Source of the DNA: Phellopilus nigrolimitatus
Lineage: Eukaryota; Basidiomycota; Agaricomycetes; Hymenochaetales; Hymenochaetaceae
NCBI GenBank assembly: GCA_021029095.1
Contig: JAJOHG010000424.1
Span: forward strand, 1 to 20,835
DNA: 20,835 nt
Reading direction: 5' to 3'
Shown here: piece by piece, positions 1 through 8,006 of the stretch
Position numbering within the stretch: the stretch's first letter is position 1
Layout: each line of letters opens with the position of its first letter
Position numbers and translations under genes: made by a program
Notes under the pieces: generated by a model
What the model saw: the letters and a program-made list of their open reading frames with translations, nothing else
What the model was told of the DNA's origin: nothing
The model's database searches: none

Positions 1-473
1 AGGTCCTGGAGCAACTTACTGGCCAGACGCCGGTCACCTCAAAAGCGCGCTACACCGTGCGCACCTTCGGTATCAGGCGTAACGAGAAGATCGCCGTGCA
101 CGTTACCATCCGTGGGCCCAAGGCCGAGGAGATTCTCGAGCGTGGCCTCAAGGTCAAGGAGTACGAGCTTCGCCGCAAGAACTTCTCGGAGACGGGCAAC
201 TTTGGCTTTGGCATTGACGAGCACATCGACCTCGGCGCACGCTACGACCCGAACATCGGTATCTTCGGCATGGACTTCTACGTCGTGATGGGTCGTCCTG
301 GCGGCCGCGTCGCAAAGCGGAAGGCGAAGAAGGCGCCGCATTGGATTCCAGCATCGTGTGAAGAAGGAGGACACTATGTCCTGGTTCAAGCAGCGCTTCG
401 ACGGCATTATCCTTGTGAGTACCTCGTGGTTCAATAATTTGCGACGATCTCATAAAGCTGTCCGCAGAAATAA
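1..473 (+). CDS. RPL11: 60S ribosomal protein L11 (uL5), 3' part, frameshifted
   Basis: Large-subunit ribosomal protein that binds 5S rRNA and contacts the central protuberance. The window opens inside the gene; codons run from position 3 ([11 protein letters not shown]) through highly conserved stretches such as [18 protein letters not shown] and [19 protein letters not shown]. Near 333-338 the frame breaks: the conserved tail [19 protein letters not shown] is read one base later than the upstream frame, so there is a net gain of one base (or loss of two) at GCGCCGC; one C fewer would give KKA-RIGF. The coding frame meets a GTGAGT donor at 415 and a CAG acceptor ending at 467 (53-nt intron, phase 0), then AAA TAA, so the protein ends ...DGIILK. 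Reading straight on instead gives a nonsense tail to 437. The family identity is certain; the frameshift is more likely sequence error than a true mutation because the protein is essential and both flanking parts are perfectly conserved. Confidence 0.93.
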
Positions 474-978
474 TTCTCTCGCTTTCTCCTTATGTTATGG
501 TCATCCTGCATTATGCCATATGGCCCATGTATCCGCATGCTTTCCGTAACACCGCTTTCCTTTGCCTCTCGCCTTGCAAAAGATCGCATGAAAAGTCTTT
601 CCCTTGTAAGTTACTATCTGTGCCTCTAAAAAGGAGGAATGAGTTGTACGCTGGTCGGCGTCAAGACTTCCTTTTGGACCGTCCAAATCACACTTCTCCG
701 GCCGAACGCTTCATCGACGGCTCACGACCGACACACAAATCTTGAGGCTTTATAACACTAATAAGTACAAGTATGCGTATCAAGCACTTCTCAGTTCCTC
801 GGATGCGTTTCCTGTGAATGAGGATGAGACTAGCTGCGACGAGTCCGACCATCTATTTAAAATCAATTAAGCAAAGTGAGTCCTTGTTTCACCTCGGTGT
901 CTAGCCATGTTTGCTATCATTATTCAGATCTGCTATTTTACGTCCTTCTTCCGTGTAATACAAAACGTCCTTCAAGCT
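474..978. other. Intergenic, no gene seen
   Basis: This stretch is the RPL11 3' flank and the region before the duplicated unit. Short open frames occur on both strands, but none shows conserved peptides, splice structure or biased composition. I see no RNA gene or transposon ends. Confidence 0.5.
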
Positions 979-1200
979 GTCAGTCTATGTCTCGTATCTG
1001 TCCCTCCTCATTGTGATCCCGAATGCTGTCGTCTACTTATTGCATGTTTTATCTCGCATGCACAGTTATACATAGTACATGCATCATTGTTTGACATTGC
1101 TTAACCTCGTGACGAAGCAAATTCCACATTCGAGTGCTTTGATTTAATTTATTGATTTTGCGAAGTGAGTGTGCGTGCGAACGATCTCTTATCTTCCTAG

Positions 1201-1352
1201 ATGTCGTTCTCATCGACTACGCGCGATAGTTCCCTCTACTGCATACCATCACCGGTAAGTGTGTAGTTTTGTATGAGATTTGGCAACCTTTAATGGTCCT
1301 CTAGGAAACACTCCCGCGAGTTTCAACCGCACGGTTGACTAGTAAAGTCTAG
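1201..1352 (+). other. Short spliced upstream ORF (exon-like), copy A
   Basis: An ATG at 1201 opens 18 codons (MSFSSTTRDSSLYCIPSP) ending exactly at a GTAAGT donor (1255). A CTAG acceptor ends at 1304, giving a 50-nt intron in phase 0, and the frame then continues ETLPRVST... to TAG at 1350-1352. The sister unit has the same ATG, a near-identical peptide and the same splice sites. It may be a translated upstream ORF in the F-box transcript leader, or the true first exon of the F-box gene if further splicing joins the frames. I could not find a splice that links it in frame to the F-box ORF. Confidence 0.4.
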
Positions 1353-1606
1353 CTGGTCTTTCACAATTTCCCTATACCCACATACAGGTCAGCGATTTGA
1401 TATACGTATCTGTGAGCTACATCATTCATAAGTCCTGAATACCGATTCCACAGATCAGTCCTGTTTTATACAATAATCTCGATCTATCTCAACGCATTCG
1501 AGCTCAAGTTCGCGCGTCACCAAGACTCTCGTGGCATCATTGTATTCAATTCGCGTCATCAATAGCAGGTTTTGGAGGAACGTTTTCAGGTAGCGACGCA
1601 GCGCAA

Positions 1607-3175
1607 ATGTCACCTTCCTTCAGATCCGACGGGGATCTGACAGGATCGTATAAAGAGTCACCTCTCTTGCTGATTCAGCCACATCCCGACGGAGACAATC
1701 CCCCTCGCTCACCGCCAACTGCCCTTAATTCTCCTATTGGTGTCCCAGACATTCTCGTCGAGATATTCACCTGGGCTCTCCCAACATACGAGGAAGTATT
1801 GGTTTTCGATGACTGGAACAAAACTACACCTTGTAACGTTGCTGCCGTTTGTCGCTTTTGGCGGAATACTGCCCTTTCACATACCACACTTTGGTCGACG
1901 ATCAGGTGGATTGGATCAACATCGACATTCGATGACATTTGTTTTCCATGGAGAATGTTTCTGACATATCTGCGCAGATCGGGCGAAGCACCTTTAAGCT
2001 TGAAGTTCGGTCCTCCCTTCTTCAAAAACATGGATTTGAACAGACTCTTGTCAACGATCAGCGACCACCAACACCATTGCAAACACGTAGACATCACATC
2101 CGTTGGCAGGCCTTACAATCAGTACACACATATGACAAACTCTCTGGTCCTCAAAGATACACCTTTTCTCGACACACTTTCCTTGAGTTTTGAGGTTGAA
2201 GAAGTGCATGTGCGCTTATCGGATGTTCCTCTCCTGAAGATTCTCACACTCGATTGCCGTAGTGGTTTCTCCCTTCAGGTCGATGCGCCTGTTTTAGCGA
2301 GTTTGACATCTGTCACATTATGCTCAAAAATTCCCTGTCAGCCCTCTACACAAGATTGCTTGGCACTCCTGCAAGCTTCACCCGCGTTAATATATTTTAG
2401 CGCGCATATCTCCGCTGGAGGCGCGGTTTCTACCGAAAGACAAAATACGAAAACAATCAGTATTCCCAGTCTTACGACATTCGAGCTCAATACGTATCCA
2501 TTGTCATCTAGGGACATTCTTCGCTTGCTGCATCTCCCAGGCTTACGAAATTTGACTGTTGGGTCATGCAGTCCTGATACAACTCAAGATGCATTCGGGG
2601 TTCATACCCTGCTGTCAGAATCTCACGCAGACGTCGAGGAGCTGAATTTGGAGTGTGGTACCGGGGAGATCGCACAATGCTTGGGTCTGTTGGCGACTCT
2701 GAAAGCACTCATATTGACCCGATGTAATATTAATGTGGAGCAGCAGCTGCGCGATCTTATCGCACTCCTCACTTTAAGGGCGGGGGTACAGTTTCTGTGT
2801 CCAAATCTCGAAACCATCAAATTTGACGATTGCTATGCGTCGTCCATGTGTGTGGAGGAGTTAGTGCGTATGATCCTCTCGCGCTGGGATCCGCCAAAGG
2901 GTTCAAGGTACCTACGTCAGGTGTCTTTCTTTCATTGTGAACTAGCGGACTATTTAGCTCTCTCCAAGGACGCAAGGTTAGACCGGTGTCGGGACGAAGG
3001 TCTAGTTCTCCGATTTATCGAAGAGTCTGCAGACGATGACGACGATCATGACTACGATCATGACTACATTGACTACGATGACTATCACGGAGGGCGATCT
3101 TACGACTCCGATGAAAACTATAGCGTTTATTATGACTCCGAAGATGACCATTTCAACAGTGTGCGCCGGTGGTAG
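1607..3175 (+). CDS. F-box / LRR-like protein, tandem copy A
   Basis: Uninterrupted 522-aa ORF. Residues about 44-99 form an F-box-like segment of the mushroom type (GVPDILVEIFTWALP, then CNVAAVCRFWRNTALSHTTLW). It is followed by a long leucine-rich region with repeated hydrophobic strands (for example LSDVPLLKILTLDCRSGF, LHLPGLRNLTVGSCSPD), the usual substrate-recognition layout of SCF ubiquitin-ligase adaptors. The last 50 residues are an acidic, Asp/Tyr/His-rich tail. The start at 1607 matches the equivalent ATG of the sister copy; upstream frames are not conserved. The target protein cannot be told from sequence. It is one of a local pair, consistent with the rapid birth and death of F-box genes in mushrooms. 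Confidence 0.85.
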   Translation: MSPSFRSDGDLTGSYKESPLLLIQPHPDGDNPPRSPPTALNSPIGVPDILVEIFTWALPTYEEVLVFDDWNKTTPCNVAAVCRFWRNTALSHTTLWSTIRWIGSTSTFDDICFPWRMFLTYLRRSGEAPLSLKFGPPFFKNMDLNRLLSTISDHQHHCKHVDITSVGRPYNQYTHMTNSLVLKDTPFLDTLSLSFEVEEVHVRLSDVPLLKILTLDCRSGFSLQVDAPVLASLTSVTLCSKIPCQPSTQDCLALLQASPALIYFSAHISAGGAVSTERQNTKTISIPSLTTFELNTYPLSSRDILRLLHLPGLRNLTVGSCSPDTTQDAFGVHTLLSESHADVEELNLECGTGEIAQCLGLLATLKALILTRCNINVEQQLRDLIALLTLRAGVQFLCPNLETIKFDDCYASSMCVEELVRMILSRWDPPKGSRYLRQVSFFHCELADYLALSKDARLDRCRDEGLVLRFIEESADDDDDHDYDHDYIDYDDYHGGRSYDSDENYSVYYDSEDDHFNSVRRW

Positions 3176-3604
3176 GATTGCCTTGCGCTAATTAAAGTCA
3201 TGTCCTCATGTTAGATGGCAACCTACTTCCTTTCAATTGATTTCAAAGAAATCAGGACGTGGTGTGGTTTCTTCTTCTTTACTTCTCCCCCTCTCCAAAA
3301 TTTCCTTCGTAAGGAATGACCGAGTACAAACCCGCTTGGACGCTCGAGTTTCACTTCTTCGATCATGGTTCACAAAATCTGTATACACGTTGGTCCCTCC
3401 CTGTCTGTCTCAGTTTTCTGTACCAAAGGTTTTACGAGTTGCATGAGAGTCGCCTCTAGCTCGGTCCGTGTCCCTTTTTTGCATTTTGAACGCCTCGGTC
3501 TATTGAACTACAATGTTTTTGCTGTTTTTCTGTATGCTTTCATTACTTTTCTGCTGCTTTAAACTGGCTCGTTGTATCTGCCGCGGTCCACTCGTAACTT
3601 TCTA

Positions 3605-3630
3605 TCGTGTTGTATAGTCGTGTTGTATAG
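3605..3630. repeat. 13-bp perfect direct repeat
   Basis: TCGTGTTGTATAG occurs twice head to tail (3605-3617 and 3618-3630) in the spacer between duplication units A and B. This spacer (3594-3736) has no counterpart after unit B and contains no gene; a run of T follows near 3680. Confidence 0.8.
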
Positions 3631-3921
3631 GTATGTAATCTCTTGCACCTGTTCTTTTTCGTTGTAAAAATGTACTTACTTTTTTTTTTCTTCACTGATC
3701 TTATTACGTTCCGGACCCTGCCTTAAGTTGTCTGTTGTCAGTCTATGTCTCGTATCTGTCCCTACTCATTGTAATCCCAAACTCTGTCGTCTACTTATCG
3801 CACGTTCTATCTCGCATGTATAGTTATACACAGTACATGTATCATTGCTTGACTTTGCTCCACGCTCGAGTGCTTCAGAATTTTGGGAAGTGTGCGTGAG
3901 AACGATCTCTTATCTTACCAA

Positions 3922-4093
3922 ATGTCATTCTCATCAACTACGCGCGATACCTCCCTCTACTACACACTACCACCACCGGTAAGTATGTAGTTTTGCATGA
4001 GTTTTGGTATGCTTAATGGCCCTCTAGGAAACACTCCTGCGAGATTCAATCGTACGATCGACTAAGCCTGGCTGGTCTTTCACACCACAGTGA
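3922..4093 (+). other. Short spliced upstream ORF (exon-like), copy B
   Basis: ATG at 3922 opens 19 codons (MSFSSTTRDTSLYYTLPPP) ending at a GTAAGT donor (3979). The acceptor CTAG ends at 4027 (49-nt intron, phase 0) and the frame continues ETLLRDSIVRSTK... to TGA at 4091-4093. Several differences from copy A in the first exon are synonymous (TCG/TCA serines), and the splice sites are kept, which suggests selection on the peptide or at least on the splice structure. Beyond the intron the two copies diverge in sequence and length. Confidence 0.4.
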
Positions 4094-4262
4094 TTTGATA
4101 TACCTTCATCACTCATAAGGTTTGAATACCGGTTCTACCATTCTATACAACACGCGGTCTCATATTAACGCATTCGAGCTCGAGTTCGCGCGTCACCAAG
4201 GCTCTCGTGGTATCATTGTATTGAATTCGCGTCAGAGGTTTTCAGGCAGCGACGCAGCACAA

Positions 4263-5852
4263 ATGTTTCATTCCTTCCGATCCGATGGGGATCTGACAGG
4301 GTCGTGTAAAGAGTCACCTCTCGTACTGATTCAGCCACATTCCGACGGAGTCAATCCCCCTCGCTCACCTCCAACCGCCCTTAATTCTCCTATCGGTGTC
4401 GCGGACATTCTCGCCGAGATATTTACCTGGGCTCTCCCGACATACGAGGAAAGATTGGACCTCAATGATTGGAACAAAATTACACCTTGTAACGTTGCTG
4501 CCGTTTGCCGCTTTTGGCGGAATACTGCCCTCTCACATACCACCCTTTGGTCGACGATCAAGTGGATTGGAACAACATCGACACACGGTGGCGTTTGTTT
4601 CCCATGGGAAATGTTTCTCACATATCTGCGCAGATCGGGCGAGGCACCTTTAAGCTTGAAGCTCGGTCCTCCCTTCTTCAAAAACATGGATTTGAACAGA
4701 CTCTTGTCAACGATCAGCGAGCATCAGCACCATTGCAAACATGTAGATATTTCATCCGTCGGCTGGCCTTACAATCAGTATACATATATAACAAACTCTC
4801 TGGTCCTTAAAGATACGCCTTTCCTCGACACGCTTTTCCTAAGTTTTGAGCTTGAAGAAGTGCATGTGCGCTTATCAGATGCTCCTCTTTTGAAGACTCT
4901 TACACTCGACTGCCGTAGTGGTTTCTCCCTTCAGGTCGATGCGCCTGTTTTAGCGAGCTTGACATCTGTCACATTATACTCCAAGCATCCCTCTCAGCCC
5001 TCTACACAAGATTGCTTGACACTCCTGCAAGCCTCTCCCGCATTAATCCATTTTAGCGCGCATATCTCCGATGAAGGCACGGTTCTTACCGAAGGACAAA
5101 ATACGGAAACAATCAGTATTCCCAGTCTTACGACATTCGAGCTCAAATCGTATCCATCAGTTTCCCGTCACATTCTTCGCTTGCTGCATCTCCCAGGCTT
5201 ACAAGAACTGACTGTTGGGTCATGCAATCCTGGAAGAACTCAGGATGCGCTTGGGGTTCGTGCCCTGCTGTCGCAATCTCACGCAGACGTCGAGGAGCTT
5301 AAATTGGAGTGTGGTATCGGGGAGGTCGCACAATGCTTGGGTCTGTCGGCGACTCTGAAAGCGCTCATATTGACCCGATTGCCTAATGACGAGGAGCAGC
5401 TGCGCGACCTTATTGCACTCCTCACTTTAAAGGTGGGGGCACAGTTTCTGTGTCCAAATCTCGAAACCATCAGATTTGATGATTGCTATGTGTTGCCCAT
5501 GTGTGCGGAGGAGTTAGCGCGTATGATCCTCTCGCGCTGGGATCCGCCAAAGGGTTCAAGATACCTGCGTCAGGTGTCCTTCTGTCATTGTGATCTAGCG
5601 GAAGGTTCAGCTCTTTCCATGGACGCAAGGATAGCTCGGTGTCGGGATGAAGGTCTAGTTCTCCAATTTATCGAAGGATTTATGGGCAGTGATGACGGGG
5701 ACTACGAAGACGAACCTGGGGACGATGACTATTTTGGAGACGAATTTTACGGCTCCGAGGATGACTATAGCTTTGAGCCTGAACCTGGAAACAGCAGCGA
5801 CTACTATGACCCCGACGATGACCCCACCGATTTCAGCAATGAGTGGTGGTAG
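4263..5852 (+). CDS. F-box / LRR-like protein, tandem copy B
   Basis: Paralogue of the gene at 1607-3175, 529 aa from the conserved ATG at 4263. The F-box-like segment (GVADILAEIFTWALP, CNVAAVCRFWRNTALSHTTLW) and the leucine-rich body align throughout with few indels. The acidic tail has been rebuilt (GDDDYFGDEFYGSEDDY region) and is longer than in copy A. The open frame extends upstream to an ATG at 4122, which would add 47 residues. The same region in copy A is broken by a TAG and a 17-nt insertion, so the internal ATG, immediately before FHSFRSDGDLTGS, is the better start. Likely an SCF adaptor of unknown target; intact and probably functional. Confidence 0.85.
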   Translation: MFHSFRSDGDLTGSCKESPLVLIQPHSDGVNPPRSPPTALNSPIGVADILAEIFTWALPTYEERLDLNDWNKITPCNVAAVCRFWRNTALSHTTLWSTIKWIGTTSTHGGVCFPWEMFLTYLRRSGEAPLSLKLGPPFFKNMDLNRLLSTISEHQHHCKHVDISSVGWPYNQYTYITNSLVLKDTPFLDTLFLSFELEEVHVRLSDAPLLKTLTLDCRSGFSLQVDAPVLASLTSVTLYSKHPSQPSTQDCLTLLQASPALIHFSAHISDEGTVLTEGQNTETISIPSLTTFELKSYPSVSRHILRLLHLPGLQELTVGSCNPGRTQDALGVRALLSQSHADVEELKLECGIGEVAQCLGLSATLKALILTRLPNDEEQLRDLIALLTLKVGAQFLCPNLETIRFDDCYVLPMCAEELARMILSRWDPPKGSRYLRQVSFCHCDLAEGSALSMDARIARCRDEGLVLQFIEGFMGSDDGDYEDEPGDDDYFGDEFYGSEDDYSFEPEPGNSSDYYDPDDDPTDFSNEWW

Positions 5853-6299
5853 GAGGGCCTTGCGGTAATCGAAGTCATGTCCCCGTGTTAAATGGCAGTT
5901 TACTTCCTTTCGACTGATAAAATTTAAAACAAAATCAGGAAGGGACTGTGGTTTCTTCTTTACTTCTCCCCCCCTCCAAAACTTCCTTCGTAAGGAACGA
6001 CCAAGTACAGACCTGCTTGGACGCTCGAGTTTCACTTCTTCGACACAGGTAACGCAAAGACATGGTCCACAAAGTCTGTATACACGTTGGTCTCTCCTTG
6101 TCTGTCTCATTTTTTTGTTCCAAGATTTTACGAGTTGCATGTTGAGAGTCGCCCCGTGTCTCGTTTCGTGTCCTGATTTTTTTTAAACATTTTGAACACC
6201 TCGATTAATTGAACTTCACTACTTTTGTTGATTTTATGCATGCTTTCGTTACCTTTCTGCTGCATAGAACTGGCTCGTTGTATCTGCCATGGTCCACTC

Positions 6300-7344
6300 A
6301 CTTTTTTATTTCTTGGCAACGAGATTGAGTACCAGAGCCGGTTCACACATCAGTTCGGAGAAATACAAGAATTGCACTAAAACACTTCCTTACCCAGCAA
6401 TAGCTTTGATGAGTGTCCATGGCTTCATTATATAGCATACATACAGTCTGATTTTGCTAAGTCATTCCGTTCACTCCTTCAGAGGGGAAGCTGCTTAGAG
6501 GAAAGAACGTCCAGATCTTTCCATAAATTCCGGGGCGTCCTGGAGCTTATCGTCGGAGTCGACTTGACACCAACGCCCCGCCGAATGTCCCATGATGAGA
6601 CTGCTGTTGCATTGACCGCGAAGGTACCGTCTGCGAAGAAGATATAAGGCGATGAGCGTTTGCGTTGAAAGAGACGCGAGTTAGCGCAGAGCGAGCACGA
6701 AAGAGCACGAAACGCAAGGAGAGGCTCTTCCCTGAACATATTTCTGCGAGCCAGTCTCCATAATAAGCCCGCTATATACCGTACCTGAGTGACCGGTCAT
6801 TCCAACGTCATGCAATAAAATTACTTTGAGAAACGATGGCAGAACTTGTCGGACGTCTGTAGCCCGCCCCAAACCGTCGATATTTATAAAGGACGACTCA
6901 CGTTCTGCATTTTCCATATTCACGTTGTCCGTGCCGTCCATGTCATCGATAGCTAGTCCAGCATCGCCGACGGCGTTGTCATCCACTTCGCTCCAAAAGC
7001 ACGATTAACTTCTGGTAGGGTTACCACACAAATCCTCACAGCTTCCGAACGTATTCGCTACGAACGAGAATATCTAGACGTCGATACCTTCATTTACATA
7101 GAGCTCTTTTCAGCCTCTTACCATAAGGCGTTTGTCGGGGGATAGCATCGGTTCGATCTCGCGTATTTCGTAGGCATTACTAGACGGTTGACTCCAGGCT
7201 GTGTTCCACAGATGTTTCCAGAGATTGTGAGTTTAGGCAGACAAAGTTAAGTTCACATTGCAGCCTAATATTCAGTGTTTCTGACATACGAATGTCCGGC
7301 TAGTGGCGAGGAGAACGTGGCTGGTCGTCTAAAATACTACAGGA
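6300..7344. other. Gene-poor interval with a doubtful minus-strand coding fragment
   Basis: No convincing gene. On the minus strand, 6986-6681 is open (peptides such as SSFINIDGLGRATDVRQ and VRQVLPSFLKVILLHDVG), but it has no ATG. A GTACGG...CGCAG pair near 6783-6742 could splice it onward, although the resulting 42-nt intron is very short. It may be a fragment of a decayed gene. I do not recognise the family. The rest shows no RNA gene, TIR or repeat that I can detect. Confidence 0.25.
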
Positions 7345-7575
7345 TCGCACTCCCTGCATCAGCCGATATCACCTCAGAAGTGTGGACCGAGAACACATGG
7401 ATTGCATGACAGCAGTTTGTATCAGAGAATTATGAAAGAAGAAAAAAAGAGTTTAGAGAAAACATACAGTAAGCGATTTCCAAACCAGAATAAACAAAGA
7501 TAGCCGTTCAAATTCTCGGGTTCCGCCACCCTCTGCGCTGCTTCGTAGCCGTTGGCTTGTGGGACGCTCTTCATA
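7345..7575 (-). pseudogene. Decayed, internally deleted copy of the RXT3-like gene 3' end
   Basis: Pieces of this stretch align in order and orientation with the 3' end of the gene at 12418-17192. CTCCCTGCAT (7350) matches 12181. 7373-7446 matches 12211-12305 (CTCAGAA, GATTGCA-GACAG, TGTATCA). 7467-7500 matches 12346-12378 (GCGATTTCC, ATAAACAA). 7501-7571 matches about 12880-12970, including a gap-free 54-bp block. On the minus strand the last block reads KSVPQANGYEAAQRVAEPE against KSVPHSNGYGSPKKGAEPV in the intact protein. About 500 bp (12379-12879), holding the C-terminal codons and stop, is missing. It is therefore a relic covering coding sequence plus 3' flank, not a processed or functional gene. 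The right limit is uncertain. Confidence 0.72.
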
Positions 7576-8006
7576 ATCACAGATCAAGATTGACCATCTC
7601 GGTCTCGAGTGTGGATTCAGAAGAGTAAAAGAATTAGTCCGAAGTGTGGTCGAAAAATGTGCGTGTTCGAGGCAGGGGACGGCCCGCCCGAGTTTCGAGT
7701 GCGCCCGCTTTTCCCTTCGGTACTTCAAGATTCAACCTCTCCGATCGAAGCAGCTTTCTTAGCCTAATGCATGTGCTTTGCATTCAGCGATTGAGGATGC
7801 CGCGATCGAAGCTAGCCGCCACACTGGTTACGAGGCGCTGCCCTGATGCTTCCAAGTCCCGACAGCTTTATGCAAACTTAAGCTCGTAGCCATCCTTCAC
7901 GGACATGTAACCACTATGGTAGCTGGTTACGAGCCTGGCGCAAAGTGCATGAGGTATACAAAAATGCGAGCCCCGCCGTGGTCATTGGCCATTGGACTGT
8001 TCAGCA
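7576..8006. other. 5' flank of the third F-box gene
   Basis: No gene or repeat is evident. It presumably contains the promoter and leader of the F-box gene that starts at 8007, though I cannot point to a specific element. Short ORFs here lack any conserved peptide. Confidence 0.4.

Larger units (their letters stand above)
979..3593 (+). repeat. Tandem duplication, unit A
   Basis: First copy of a direct duplication of about 2.6 kb. The left edge is the shared block beginning GTCAGTCTATGTCTCGTATC; the right edge is the shared block CTGGCTCGTTGTATCTGCC...GGTCCACTC. Similarity covers the 5' flank, the short upstream ORF with its intron, the whole F-box gene and about 400 bp of 3' flank. Substitutions and small indels are spread throughout, so this is not a recent or artefactual duplication. 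Unit A has extra bases relative to unit B before the upstream ORF (about 1105-1170) and a 17-nt insertion near 1561-1577, just before the F-box start codon. Confidence 0.93.
3737..6299 (+). repeat. Tandem duplication, unit B
   Basis: Second copy of the 2.6 kb unit, in the same orientation, 143 bp after unit A. Both end blocks are easily recognised (GTCAGTCTATGTCTCGTATC on the left; CTGGCTCGTTGTATCTGCC and GGTCCACTC on the right). Coding parts are the most similar. The 3' flank is also clearly conserved, including a shared GTATACACGTTGGT block at about 6078 in B and 3380 in A. Confidence 0.93.

Noticed and set aside
5655..6140. Minus-strand ORF of 161 codons over the end of F-box copy B
   Set aside because: Antisense of the acidic tail and 3' flank; not kept in unit A.
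6479..6739. Minus-strand ORF of 86 codons
   Set aside because: It could continue the weak fragment at 6681-6986, but the frames do not join with a believable intron and the peptide is unfamiliar.
7140..7170. GGTTCGATCTC resembling a tRNA B box
   Set aside because: It does not fit the consensus fully, has no A box at the right distance, and no acceptor stem pairs around it.
7453..7728. Minus-strand ORF of 91 codons
   Set aside because: It overlaps the RXT3 relic in a frame different from the one aligning to the intact protein, so it is a chance opening.
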